From Woeseiaceae bacterium (lineage in GTDB: Bacteria; Pseudomonadota; Gammaproteobacteria; Steroidobacterales; Woeseiaceae): a DNA stretch of 64,000 nt. The notes beneath the pieces are model-generated. The model was not told the origin of the DNA. It made no database searches and saw only the letters and a list, made by a program, of their open reading frames with translations. Location of the stretch: NCBI GenBank assembly GCA_021773075.1, contig JAJFKT010000004.1:186001-250000 (forward strand), written 5' to 3'. A program made the translations under genes and the position numbers. Shown piece after piece: positions 15,579-24,038 of the stretch (within the stretch, counting starts at the first letter, position 1; each line of letters starts with the position of its first letter).

Positions 15579-16274
15579 TCCCGGTACAGTATCAATCTCG
15601 TCCAGTCCAAAATCGCGTACTGCACCCGCCTCGTTCGCCTGATAGACCTTACCTGACTCAACATCAAGACAACTTAGCCAGCCCCCACCATAAGCCCAGG
15701 TATCGATGCAGATCGAATGGCCGTTTGTTCGTGGAATGCCGTCCCGCTGCGCCGTATGGCCGCACACCATTATTTTTCCGGAGCAATGTGGGTCGGGATC
15801 TTTGTATTTTTGCCAATAAAGCGCCGCGGCCGTTTGGTTTTCGATCGGCACTTTGGCTGCAGCGTTCGCGTGCACGAAAAAATGTGTTTCGCTCTCGTAG
15901 TGCGACAACAAACTGCTCTGCAAGAAATCGATATGCTCGACTGGAACATCATCGAAAGATCCGGAATTGCCAGCAAACCCGGCATAGGAACGCAGCGTCG
16001 CATCGCCGCCGTATTGTAGCCAGGGGCCAAACCAGCTCTTTTTCTCGCGCGCGTCCAGCATCATGATCTCGTGATTTCCGCGCAGCGGCACCAGAGCCTG
16101 TTTCTCTCTGAGACTGATCAACAAGTCCAGAACCGCGCGAGAATCCGGTCCCCGGTCGACGTAATCGCCCAAAGTGACAAGGACATCGTCAGAATTAAGG
16201 GCAATCGACTCCAACAGCGCATTCAGCGCATTGGCACAACCATGGATATCGCCAATAGCGAGATGTCGGGACAA
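15552..16274 (-). CDS. PPP-family metallophosphoesterase (serine/threonine phosphatase or ApaH-like)
   Basis: A 240-residue calcineurin-like phosphoesterase with all five metal motifs: GDIHGC (residue 8), GDYVDRG (about 37), RGNHE (about 66), a histidine in FFVHANA and CGHT near residue 170. The order and spacing match bacterial PPP enzymes that act as protein phosphatases or diadenosine tetraphosphatases. The start is TTG at 16274 with AGGGAA upstream. It converges on the SixA-like gene with a 27-base overlap. Confidence 0.87.
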   Translation of the reverse strand: MSRHLAIGDIHGCANALNALLESIALNSDDVLVTLGDYVDRGPDSRAVLDLLISLREKQALVPLRGNHEIMMLDAREKKSWFGPWLQYGGDATLRSYAGFAGNSGSFDDVPVEHIDFLQSSLLSHYESETHFFVHANAAAKVPIENQTAAALYWQKYKDPDPHCSGKIMVCGHTAQRDGIPRTNGHSICIDTWAYGGGWLSCLDVESGKVYQANEAGAVRDFGLDEIDTVPGLELVDKTR

Positions 16275-16324
16275 AGCTTTTTTCCCTCAAAAAGTGCGAT
16301 AACTCAGCAATTAGTTTAAAATAA

Positions 16325-16371
16325 TCGAAATTTCGACAAAAATACCTAATTTGGCGATATAATTATCGCCA
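16325..16371 (+). promoter_or_regulatory. Promoter with overlapping palindromes upstream of the M24 hydrolase gene
   Basis: TGGCGATA-TAAT-TATCGCCA (16352-16371) is an inverted repeat with 8-base arms, and it contains a perfect -10 sequence TATAAT (16358-16363). A perfect 12-base palindrome TCGAAATTTCGA (16325-16336) lies just upstream, over the expected -35 region, where TCGACA (16333-16338) is the only weak candidate. A protein bound here would block RNA polymerase, so this looks like a repressor-controlled promoter. Confidence 0.6.
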
Positions 16372-16429
16372 TAATCAAAAACAATTCGTTTTAGACCAAA
16401 ACCAAACATTCAGAATTAGGAGAATACTA

Positions 16430-17674
16430 GTGGCGTATCGTAAAGGCACGCAGGGCATGATGCAGGTTGATTACGAGCAGCGCATCAATTTCGACCGTAT
16501 GCGCGAGTATCGAGTCGCTCGCATCAAGAAGTACATGGACAAATTTGATATCGACTGTCTATTGCTTTTCGATACAGGCAACAAGCGTTATTCAACTTCG
16601 ACCGCCGTTTGCTCGCCCGAGATCGACAATATGGGGCGTTACGCGATCATTCCAAGAAACGGGCCGCCGCATATTTTTGGCTTTGGTTCCGAAGTCGCGT
16701 CGGAAAAACTGAATTGCCCGTGGATTGCCGATTACACCTTTCCGGCACACGGCACGATGTTTGGTGCCTTACCGGAAGCCTGGGGCTGCTCGGCTGGATT
16801 CCTGAAAGACCTCGACATGGTTCTTGGTAACTTCAAACTTGATAAAAGCAAGATCCGAATCGGTGTCGACGTCATCGAGTCGCAGATTCTGCTTGCCATG
16901 CAAGCGAACGGTTACACCATTGCGGATGGCCAGGGTGTTATGCAGTACGCGCGCTCTATCAAGAACGAAGATGAAATCATGCTATTGAAGCACGGCGCTG
17001 CAATTGTCGATGCTGCGTTCCATCGCATCGCCATGGAGATCCGGCCCGGCGCCAAGGAAAACGATCTGCAGGCTGTTGCCTCGCATGAAATGCATCGACT
17101 CGGGGCGCAGTGGATTCACAACGTTCAGGTAACCTCTGGCAACCGAACGAACCCACATCCACACCTGAGTTCTGATCGCCTGTTACAGCCGGGTGACATC
17201 ATCTTTATGGATGTTGTTTGTCTGTATAACGGTTATCACACCTGCGTCTATCGCTGCTTTACGGTTGGACCACCGTCGCAGAAGCAAATCGATACGCATG
17301 CACGCTGTCTGGAGATTCAATTGGGCGGCATCGATGCGGTCAAGCCGGGTTGCACAACGGCGGATGTCGTGACGCGCTGGCCGGACTATCGACAGATGGG
17401 TGCGCTAAACGAGCATGAGATTTTCGGCCTTCAGTACGGACATGGCATCGGTGTCGGACTCTGGGAGTTCCCAATTATTTCTCGTGCTTACAGTATCGAG
17501 CATCCGGTCGAGATCGAACCTGGCATGGTATTCGCTCTTGAAACCTATGCGGGTAACGAAGATGGATCGGACGGCGTACGCCTCGAAGACGAAGTCATCG
17601 TAACCGACACGGGAATCGAGGTCATCACCAAGTTCCCAACCGACAGAATTATCGGTTGTGGAATGAGCTACTAG
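16430..17674 (+). CDS. M24 (creatinase/aminopeptidase P-like) family hydrolase with altered metal site
   Basis: A 414-residue pita-bread-fold protein. The N-terminal creatinase domain covers about residues 15-160 and the M24 domain about 175-405. Four of the five usual metal ligands are present (D261, H338 in GHGIG, E371 in ALETY, E386 in RLEDE). The second aspartate, expected eleven residues after D261, is cysteine 272 (MDVVCLYNGYHTC). Metal-free relatives include creatinase and ectoine hydrolase; the opening FDRMREYR also recalls DMSP lyase DddP. The start is GTG at 16430 with AGGAG upstream. The promoter carries a palindrome over the -10 element. The reaction cannot be named; a C-N or C-S bond-cleaving enzyme in a catabolic cluster is likely. 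Confidence 0.82.
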   Translation: MAYRKGTQGMMQVDYEQRINFDRMREYRVARIKKYMDKFDIDCLLLFDTGNKRYSTSTAVCSPEIDNMGRYAIIPRNGPPHIFGFGSEVASEKLNCPWIADYTFPAHGTMFGALPEAWGCSAGFLKDLDMVLGNFKLDKSKIRIGVDVIESQILLAMQANGYTIADGQGVMQYARSIKNEDEIMLLKHGAAIVDAAFHRIAMEIRPGAKENDLQAVASHEMHRLGAQWIHNVQVTSGNRTNPHPHLSSDRLLQPGDIIFMDVVCLYNGYHTCVYRCFTVGPPSQKQIDTHARCLEIQLGGIDAVKPGCTTADVVTRWPDYRQMGALNEHEIFGLQYGHGIGVGLWEFPIISRAYSIEHPVEIEPGMVFALETYAGNEDGSDGVRLEDEVIVTDTGIEVITKFPTDRIIGCGMSY

Positions 17675-17680
17675 AAAACT

Positions 17681-17770
17681 AAGCCTAAAGGGGTCTGACC
17701 CCCCTTTTTTTGAAGCCTAAAGGGGTCTGACCCCCCTTTTTTTGAAAGGGGTCTGACCCCCCTTTTTTTG
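17681..17770. repeat. Three tandem palindromic repeats (32, 32 and 26 bases)
   Basis: Two identical 32-base units (17681-17712 and 17713-17744) and a third copy lacking the first six bases (17745-17770) each contain GGGGTC-T-GACCCC followed by CC and seven T. Each unit can form a GC-rich hairpin with a T-run, so on the plus strand they act as three stacked intrinsic terminators after the M24 gene. Similar GGGGTC/GACCCC palindromes are spread through intergenic regions of many proteobacteria. The array ends next to the ribosome-binding site of the following gene. Confidence 0.9.
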
Positions 17771-17778
17771 TGGAAGCT

Positions 17779-18837
17779 ATGAAGAAAATTAGAGTAGCCG
17801 TTATTCCCGGCGACGGTATCGGTAAAGAAGTCATGCCCGAAGGCATGCGTGCTCTCGAAGCCGCAGGCCGAAAACACGACATCGACTTCGAGTGGAAAGA
17901 ATTCGATTGGTCATGCGAGACCTATTTGAAGACCGGTCGAATGATGCCTGAAGACGGAATCGAGCAGTTGCGTCCTTATGATGCCGTTTATCTCGGCGCC
18001 GTTGGCTTTCCGAGCGTACCCGACCACGAATCATTGTGGGGTTTGTTGATTCCTATTCGCCGCGAGTTCGATCAGCATATCAACCTGCGCCCCGTGCGCC
18101 TGTTTGACGGAGTGCCCTGCCCGCTTGCCGGTCGCAAGCCGGGTGATATCGACATGATGGTTGTGCGCGAAAACGTCGAAGGTGAGTACTCTGCAATTGG
18201 TGGGATTCAGTACGAAGGCACGGAACACGAAACGGTCGTTCAGCAAAGCGTGTTTACGCGACGCGGTGTCGATCGAGTTCTAAAGTATGCATTCGACCTC
18301 GCACAAAGCAGACCGGCGAAGCACCTGAGCTCTGCAACAAAATCGAACGGCATTATTCACTCAATGCCTTACTGGGATTCGCGCGTCGCTGAAATGGCAA
18401 AAAACTATCCCGACGTTGCGGTCGATCAATATCACATCGATATTTTGACCGCGAATTTCGTGCGTATGCCGGATCACTATGACGTCGTTGTCGGCAGTAA
18501 TCTTTTCGGCGACATCCTCTCTGACTTGGGACCCGCGTGTACCGGCACGATCGCGATCGCTCCCTCGGCTAATCTGAATCCTGCCAAAGAGCATCCATCG
18601 ATGTTCGAACCCGTGCATGGTTCGGCGCCAGACATTGCTGGTGAAGGAATCGCCAATCCAATCGGCATGATCTGGGCTGGCGCAATGATGCTCGACCATT
18701 TGGGGCATCGTGATGCACACGACAGCATCATGACGGCGATCGAAAACGCATTACGCGATGGCGACAACCTGACACCCGATATGGGTGGACGCGCGGACAC
18801 GCTTAGTCTGGGCAAGGCGATCGCTGCTTCGATCTAG
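17779..18837 (+). CDS. Tartrate dehydrogenase/decarboxylase or D-malate dehydrogenase (isocitrate/isopropylmalate dehydrogenase family)
   Basis: A 352-residue beta-decarboxylating dehydrogenase. The N-terminal VIPGDGIGKEV, the substrate-binding RENVEGEYSA, the catalytic NLFGDILSDLG and the NAD-site segment HGSAPDIAGEGIANP are all present. Details such as the LRPVRLF segment and the TtuC/DmlA-like spacing favour tartrate or D-malate dehydrogenase over 3-isopropylmalate dehydrogenase. I choose ATG 17779, preceded by GGAAG; GTG at 17770 would place the start on the last base of the upstream repeat. It faces the TRAP transporter genes, which may import its C4-dicarboxylate substrate, but that link is inference. 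Confidence 0.87.
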   Translation: MKKIRVAVIPGDGIGKEVMPEGMRALEAAGRKHDIDFEWKEFDWSCETYLKTGRMMPEDGIEQLRPYDAVYLGAVGFPSVPDHESLWGLLIPIRREFDQHINLRPVRLFDGVPCPLAGRKPGDIDMMVVRENVEGEYSAIGGIQYEGTEHETVVQQSVFTRRGVDRVLKYAFDLAQSRPAKHLSSATKSNGIIHSMPYWDSRVAEMAKNYPDVAVDQYHIDILTANFVRMPDHYDVVVGSNLFGDILSDLGPACTGTIAIAPSANLNPAKEHPSMFEPVHGSAPDIAGEGIANPIGMIWAGAMMLDHLGHRDAHDSIMTAIENALRDGDNLTPDMGGRADTLSLGKAIAASI

Positions 18838-18843
18838 CCCGGT

Positions 18844-20163
18844 TCAGACCAGCAACAAACTCAGCTGTGGGTACGCGATAAGCAGGATGAGTACCAGGAA
18901 CATGATGACGGCAAACGGAAACGCTCCTGCGAATATATCGTAGAGCGTAATTCTGTCATCGCCGAGCGTCGACTTAATGACGTAACACGAAATCCCGAGC
19001 GGTGGCGTTAATAAACCGATTTCAGCGCCAACAATTGTAATGATGCCGAACCAGACCAGGTCGATATTGTACGGCGCAAGAATCGGGATGAATAACGGTA
19101 CCATGATCAAGATGATCGACGTCGTATCCAAAATCGTGCCGAGCACAATCAGAAGCGCGACGTAAACCGCCAGAATTCCATAAAAGCCGATATCGGCTGA
19201 CGAAATCCAATCACCCAGTTCAGTCGGCAGACCGGATATCCCAAGCATTCGACTGTACATCGTCGCCGCAACGATCAGCATGAGAATTGATGCAACGATA
19301 TGGCCGGTCTCTACAAGCACACCCCAAAGCACGGTGCGATCCAGCTTCTTCTTGAGAGCCGCAATAATAAGCGCACCCAAAGCACCTACAGCACCAGCTT
19401 CAGTGGGTGTGAATACACCACCGTAGATTCCACCGAGCACCAGCAGGATCAGGACGACTAGCGGCGACGTCTTGCCAAACATTTGCTTGCCCGACATGCG
19501 TTCCGCGGATTGTGCCGCGATATCCTTGGCCGACTGCCCACCGACATAGCTTTTGAAAAACGTTGCCATCACCACGATCGCAATGATGTAAGCGAACGCA
19601 AGTAACAAGCCGGGGATGATTCCCGCCTTGAACAAAGCCGCAACAGATTGCTCGGTAATGATGGCGTAAATTATCAACATCACACTGGGTGGAATCAACA
19701 TTCCCAGCACCGAACTACCTGCAACCACACCAACTGCGAATCGCGGTGTGTATCCGAAACGCATCATTTCCGGAACAGCAACGCGAGTGAACACCGATGC
19801 TGAGGCTATGCTCACGCCGGTGATTGCGGCAAATACGGCGTTTGCAGCTACCGTCGCAACACCTAACCCGCCACGTATTCGATTCAATAACTGATTTGCA
19901 ACCTGATAGATATCACGCCCCATATCGGCGTGGCTGACCAGCAGACCCATCATCACAAACAATGGTATAACGCCGAAAATGTAGTCTTCCAGACCGTTCG
20001 AAGCCGCGAGAGTGACCAGGTAGACTGGCGCCTCCAGTCCATCGCGCAAATACCAGACTGCCGAGAACGACACCAGACCCAGCGCGACCGGAACGTACAT
20101 GCCTGCGTAGATCAACACGAGAATCGAGACGACGGAGAGCAGGCCTATCTCGATGCCGGTCAT
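18844..20163 (-). CDS. dctM: TRAP transporter large permease (DctM family)
   Basis: A 439-residue membrane protein with about twelve hydrophobic helices and family motifs such as GVIPLFVMMGLL, TPTEAGAVGALGAL and MVPLFIPIL. It is the ion-coupled channel of a tripartite TRAP uptake system. It overlaps the small permease gene by four bases (ATGA), and the binding-protein gene lies upstream, so the order is P-Q-M in one operon. TRAP systems use sodium or proton gradients to take up carboxylated compounds. The neighbouring tartrate/D-malate dehydrogenase and the divergent FCD-type regulator fit an organic acid. Confidence 0.93.
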   Translation of the reverse strand: MTGIEIGLLSVVSILVLIYAGMYVPVALGLVSFSAVWYLRDGLEAPVYLVTLAASNGLEDYIFGVIPLFVMMGLLVSHADMGRDIYQVANQLLNRIRGGLGVATVAANAVFAAITGVSIASASVFTRVAVPEMMRFGYTPRFAVGVVAGSSVLGMLIPPSVMLIIYAIITEQSVAALFKAGIIPGLLLAFAYIIAIVVMATFFKSYVGGQSAKDIAAQSAERMSGKQMFGKTSPLVVLILLVLGGIYGGVFTPTEAGAVGALGALIIAALKKKLDRTVLWGVLVETGHIVASILMLIVAATMYSRMLGISGLPTELGDWISSADIGFYGILAVYVALLIVLGTILDTTSIILIMVPLFIPILAPYNIDLVWFGIITIVGAEIGLLTPPLGISCYVIKSTLGDDRITLYDIFAGAFPFAVIMFLVLILLIAYPQLSLLLV

Positions 20164-20690
20164 GACATATCACCTTTTGCACTGAGCGCAGCCAAATGCT
20201 TTCTGACCAGTCCCAGGAAAACGAAAATTACGGTGACCGCACCAATGACGATAATCAATCGCACCGGCCATATGGGGATAACGACAATGCCTTTGTTACC
20301 TGCGTAATAACCGCGCTCCCAGGCATCGATAAACCGTGGTACTGATCCTGCGACGAGTGTGACGAAAAATACGGCTCCGGCAAGGTCGAAGAAAGCACCC
20401 AGGATATGACCAACACGCGGGCTCTTTTGTTTGATTTTGTCGTACAAGCCATCAGAACGCGTCAGTCGACCATTTCGAACCGCATCACCAAGCTGCAGGA
20501 AAACAATAGCGACAATGGATAACTCAACCAACTCTGTGACACCGTCAATGGGTGCGTTGAAGAGAAACCGGCAAATGATGTCCAGATTGATGATGACGAC
20601 CAAACCAAAAATCAATATGCCGCCGACGCTATTTAGCCCCGCCACGAAGCGCGAGAACAGGCGACCGATAATATTACTGTTGTCGCTCAC
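20160..20690 (-). CDS. dctQ: TRAP transporter small permease (DctQ family)
   Basis: About 176 residues with four membrane helices and the DctQ pattern (FNAPIDGVTELVELSIVAIVF). It joins the large permease and the binding protein of the TRAP system. I choose GTG at 20690, two bases after the stop of the binding-protein gene, because GGGAG lies at a good distance upstream; a longer start would overlap the preceding gene. It is followed by the large permease with a four-base overlap. Confidence 0.9.
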   Translation of the reverse strand: MSDNSNIIGRLFSRFVAGLNSVGGILIFGLVVIINLDIICRFLFNAPIDGVTELVELSIVAIVFLQLGDAVRNGRLTRSDGLYDKIKQKSPRVGHILGAFFDLAGAVFFVTLVAGSVPRFIDAWERGYYAGNKGIVVIPIWPVRLIIVIGAVTVIFVFLGLVRKHLAALSAKGDMS

Positions 20691-20692
20691 TG

Positions 20693-21796
20693 CTACTCCC
20701 GGTCCCAATGCCGCATTATTGGCTGATCATTGGCACGCATGGCATCCATATAGTCCTTTAGAATCGCGTAGCCCGGTAAGCCGCGCTCTTCCATGTCTTC
20801 GGCCCAGTCTGTAGCAATATTCGGTAAGCCCATCGCCCACTCGCGGCGCTGCTCGTCGGTAAGTACCAGGATCTTGCCACCCTCTTGTACGTATCGTTCC
20901 CGGCTCAGCGCAGCACGGCGATCAGTCTCCCGTGCCAATTCATCTCGATAATCTTCAGCGGTTTCGATCAAAATCTGTCGAACTTCCTCTGGCAGTCGGT
21001 CCCAGGTCTTTTGATTCACGGTGATTGCTTTGGTCGCGACTGCACCGAGCCGAACGTCGACCATGTGGGGTGCAACTTCATAGAGCCGGTACGCGATGCT
21101 GCCTTCGACCCAGCCGATAATGCCGTCAACCAGACCGGTCGCCAGGTTGTTGTACCAGTCACTAATGCCGCTATTGACCGGTGCCGCATTAAGACCAGTG
21201 AGCAAACGAAGGTTCAGTCCAACGCCCGCAATCTTGCGTCCGGCAAAATCCTGCAGGTCCTTGACCTCGAAGTTGGTAAATACCTGGTAGGTATCGATCG
21301 AACCTGCAGTGGTCAGAAAAACCAGCTTGTGATTAGCCCATTGTTCCGCCAAAACCGGATATTTCTTCACCAGATCTGACATCGTTCGTGCAACTAACCC
21401 GATGTCGGATGTCACCAACGGTGTTGCGTACGGAAGATTATGAAACGGCACTTTGTCGGGATGGTATGGGGTGGTGATGATGCCGATATCGGCCAGATCA
21501 TGCTCAAGTGAGTCAAGCACACCACGCGTTTTCGCGATCGTGCCGCCGAATGCCTTATTCCAGTGGATTTGATAGTTGCCCTTCTCTGCCAGTCGCCGAT
21601 CCACCTCCGGTATGAAGTACTCGACGAATACCAGCGTCCATAACGCAGTGGTCGCGTAGGAATCCACTGCGATCAGCGGGATGACCTCGGGTGCATCATC
21701 CTCGGCGCTGGCGGTAGCCACCAGGCAAACGGTCGTTAGTAATGAGAGCAGGAATTGGCGCACAAATATATTCGATAAAATCCAGTGATTGCGCAT
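20693..21796 (-). CDS. dctP: TRAP transporter periplasmic substrate-binding protein (DctP family)
   Basis: About 367 residues with a signal peptide (FLLSLLTTVCLVATASA, ending near residue 32) and a DctP-type binding domain. The domain contains the helix-rich C-terminal half and the segment GLVDGIIGWVEGSIAYRLYE. It captures the substrate in the periplasm for the permeases encoded downstream. I use ATG 21796 because it directly precedes the signal peptide; an upstream start would add an unlikely extension. The gene is divergent from a GntR-family regulator, with 171 bases between them. Confidence 0.88.
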   Translation of the reverse strand: MRNHWILSNIFVRQFLLSLLTTVCLVATASAEDDAPEVIPLIAVDSYATTALWTLVFVEYFIPEVDRRLAEKGNYQIHWNKAFGGTIAKTRGVLDSLEHDLADIGIITTPYHPDKVPFHNLPYATPLVTSDIGLVARTMSDLVKKYPVLAEQWANHKLVFLTTAGSIDTYQVFTNFEVKDLQDFAGRKIAGVGLNLRLLTGLNAAPVNSGISDWYNNLATGLVDGIIGWVEGSIAYRLYEVAPHMVDVRLGAVATKAITVNQKTWDRLPEEVRQILIETAEDYRDELARETDRRAALSRERYVQEGGKILVLTDEQRREWAMGLPNIATDWAEDMEERGLPGYAILKDYMDAMRANDQPIMRHWDRE

Positions 21797-21897
21797 ATTA
21801 GCGAAAATATTCCGTTCTTGGAAGGCGAGAAAATTAGCAACGACCCACAAGCCGCTTGTTTTCAGGCGATTTGGCGCATTTACGCAGGAAATCGTGA

Positions 21898-21913
21898 TTA
21901 TCTATACAAATAA
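21898..21913. promoter_or_regulatory. Candidate GntR operator between the TRAP genes and their regulator
   Basis: The 16-base near-palindrome TTATCTATACAAATAA (12 of 16 positions symmetrical) lies between the divergent TRAP operon and the FCD-type GntR gene. FCD regulators usually bind short AT-rich palindromes of this size in such positions. An effector acid would release the regulator. This is a prediction from position and symmetry only. Confidence 0.4.
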
Positions 21914-21967
21914 TATCGATGAAAGTAAGATATCCCCCGAATTCATCGAAATTTCACAGGTACTTTT

Positions 21968-22672
21968 ATGGCAAAAATAGCCTCCAAAGTGCCGTCGGAT
22001 AGCACCGACGGCCAAATATCGACGCAAGCGTCCTCGGTTTATGACCGATTGAAGGATGACATTTTGACCGGCCAGCTCAAGCCAGGCGTCAAACTGCGGC
22101 TCAAGGACCTAATCGAAAAATACGATACCGGCAACAGCCCGTTGCGAGAAGCCTTGAACCGACTGTCGGCCAACGGCATGGTTGTGAGAGAGGAGAACCG
22201 AGGGTTTCGAGTACCGCCGGCCTCGTCCCGTGAACTCATAGAGCTGACGCGAACCCGTTGCTGGCTCGAGGAAATCGGCGTTCGCGAGTCCATTGCCAAT
22301 GGCGATACCGAGTGGGAAGAACGCATCGTTCTTGCATTTCATTGGCTAACTCGCGCGGCGCGCAGCGACGCGGCTGAAGCAAAATACACGGAACCTGAGT
22401 GGGAGAATCATCACCGGGATTTTCACCTGGCCCTGATTTCTGCCTGTGGCTCCAGCATTCTGATGGATTTTTGTGCCGAGCTGCATCAACGATCGTTCCG
22501 CTATAGAAACCTTGCAGAAGTCGTCGAATACCGCGGCCGCCATGAACTTGAGGAACATCGCGAGTTGCAGCAGGCCGTTTTGCAACGCGACGCTGACCTC
22601 GCGGTTGAGTTGCTGCACAAACATTACACGGTGACCTCCGACATTCTCATTGCCAGCGGTCGATTCGACTAG
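21968..22672 (+). CDS. GntR family transcriptional regulator, FCD (FadR) subfamily
   Basis: A 234-residue regulator. The winged helix-turn-helix is at about residues 22-90 (VYDRLKDDILTGQLKPG, SPLREALNRLSANGMV). The all-helical FCD effector domain covers about residues 98-225 and includes histidines that bind a metal in this family (HHRDFHLALIS, HRELQQAVLQRD). FCD regulators usually respond to small carboxylic acids and control the adjacent transport and catabolic genes. It is divergent from the TRAP operon and followed closely by a dehydrogenase, OsmC and GST genes, all candidates for its regulon. Confidence 0.9.
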   Translation: MAKIASKVPSDSTDGQISTQASSVYDRLKDDILTGQLKPGVKLRLKDLIEKYDTGNSPLREALNRLSANGMVVREENRGFRVPPASSRELIELTRTRCWLEEIGVRESIANGDTEWEERIVLAFHWLTRAARSDAAEAKYTEPEWENHHRDFHLALISACGSSILMDFCAELHQRSFRYRNLAEVVEYRGRHELEEHRELQQAVLQRDADLAVELLHKHYTVTSDILIASGRFD

Positions 22673-22681
22673 GACATTATT

Positions 22682-23566
22682 ATGAAAATCGGTTTTATTG
22701 GCCTGGGTCGTATGGGTCAGGGAATGGCAGGTCGGGTTATCGCGGCCGACCACGACATGCGCGTATTCGATCCGACACCGGGTCAAACCAACTCGTTGGT
22801 AGAGCGCGGCGCCGTCGCGGTCGATTCGGCGGCGGCAGCGACAAGAGGTTGCGATGTCGTAATCTCAATGCTGCCCAGTGATGCTATTTTGAACGCAACA
22901 CTGCACGGCGACGGCGGGCTAATACCTGGCATGGACACGGGTTGCATGCACATGGCGATGGGAACTCATGGTATTCCCGCAATCAACGCAGCAAATAAGG
23001 CACATCAAAAAGCGCAGCAGACCTTCATCGCATGTCCGGTATTGGGGCGCCCGGATCTCGCGGCCGACGGCTTACTAACACTCGTCCCCGGTGGACCAGC
23101 CGACGCTGTTGAAAAAGTTCGTCCATTGCTTGAAGTCCTGGGCAAACGCAGCATAGAAGTTGGCGAAGAGCCGCAGTCAGCAGCTGCGGTCAAAATCGCG
23201 AATAACTTCGTTTTAGGCTGCGCTATTGAAACGATGGGTGAAGCATTCAGCCTGGTCGAAAATTTCGGTGTTGCGCGCGAACAGTTTCTCGACGTAATGC
23301 TCAAAGGTCTTTTCGGAGCTCCCGCTTACGAGGTGTATGGACAAATGATTGCCAGCCGATCGTGGGATTCAAACGGTGCGACAGCCGTGATCGGGCTCAA
23401 GGACGCCAATCTTGCGCTTGAGGCGGCTGCAGCGGCGAACATGCCATTGCCGAGTACGCATACTTGGAAGGACTACCTTACGACAGCCATAGAACGTGGT
23501 GAGGGACACCTGGACTGGGCAGTAATGGCACGGGAACAAGCTCGTGCAAGTGGGCTGGAAACATAA
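22682..23566 (+). CDS. NAD(P)-dependent 3-hydroxyisobutyrate dehydrogenase-like oxidoreductase
   Basis: A 294-residue beta-hydroxyacid dehydrogenase. The N-terminal FIGLGRMGQGMAGR binds the dinucleotide, and the catalytic lysine lies in AAAVKIANNFVLG at about residue 170. The C-terminal half is the helical dimerisation domain. Members oxidise 3-hydroxyisobutyrate, tartronate semialdehyde and related acids. It begins ten bases after the GntR gene and ends one base before the OsmC start, so these genes are in one operon. It is an intact relative of the eroded copy at 4813-5178. Confidence 0.88.
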   Translation: MKIGFIGLGRMGQGMAGRVIAADHDMRVFDPTPGQTNSLVERGAVAVDSAAAATRGCDVVISMLPSDAILNATLHGDGGLIPGMDTGCMHMAMGTHGIPAINAANKAHQKAQQTFIACPVLGRPDLAADGLLTLVPGGPADAVEKVRPLLEVLGKRSIEVGEEPQSAAAVKIANNFVLGCAIETMGEAFSLVENFGVAREQFLDVMLKGLFGAPAYEVYGQMIASRSWDSNGATAVIGLKDANLALEAAAAANMPLPSTHTWKDYLTTAIERGEGHLDWAVMAREQARASGLET

Positions 23567-23567
23567 A

Positions 23568-24038
23568 ATGACAATGAAGTCGAATCCTTACGTACGTCAG
23601 GTAGTAACCGGCACGGCCGAATCGCATAGCCTGACATTGCTAAAGACTCGAGATCTCGTGGACGTCTCGGACGAACCGGAGGAGCGTGGCGGCACCAACG
23701 AGGGCATGTCCCCGACCGAGTTTTTCGAGGCTTCTCTGGTTGCTTGCACCAACGTGATTTCCCACAAAGTGGCCAAGAAGAACGGCGTCAATTTAATGTC
23801 GTATCACATCACTCTGGACGCTGGATTTCATAGGTACGGCGTCATGCTCAAAGAAGAAATTGACCTACCTTTTGAAGATATGAAAATGACAATCGACGTT
23901 ACGACCGATGCCAGCGATGAGGAGATGGACTTACTGGCGAAGGAACTCGCCATGTATTGTCCTATCTCCAAAATGATCGTCGCCGCTGGTACGAAGTTGG
24001 ACATGGTCTGGAATATCGCGCGACCTGAGGACGAATAG
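23568..24038 (+). CDS. OsmC/Ohr family protein
   Basis: A 156-residue OsmC-type protein with both redox-active cysteines, in VACTNV near residue 60 and YCPISKMI near residue 130. It also has the sequence SPTEFFEASLVAC typical of the family. OsmC/Ohr proteins reduce organic hydroperoxides using thiols. I choose ATG 23568, one base after the stop of the dehydrogenase gene. The next gene, a GST, begins with no gap, so the two are almost certainly co-translated and may act together on reactive or electrophilic intermediates. Confidence 0.88.
   Translation: MTMKSNPYVRQVVTGTAESHSLTLLKTRDLVDVSDEPEERGGTNEGMSPTEFFEASLVACTNVISHKVAKKNGVNLMSYHITLDAGFHRYGVMLKEEIDLPFEDMKMTIDVTTDASDEEMDLLAKELAMYCPISKMIVAAGTKLDMVWNIARPEDE

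Noticed and set aside
16430..17674. Annotation of the M24 protein as DMSP lyase DddP
   Set aside because: The N-terminal similarity is suggestive, but the metal-ligand pattern differs at a key position and the sequence is not close enough to claim the activity.
17681..17770. Possible CRISPR array
   Set aside because: The repeats are directly adjacent with no spacers, and each is itself a palindrome with a T-run; only three copies exist.
22682..23566. Idea that the pseudogene at 4813-5178 is a recent copy of this gene
   Set aside because: The shared motifs are family-wide and the visible pieces differ at many positions, so they are relatives but not a recent duplication.
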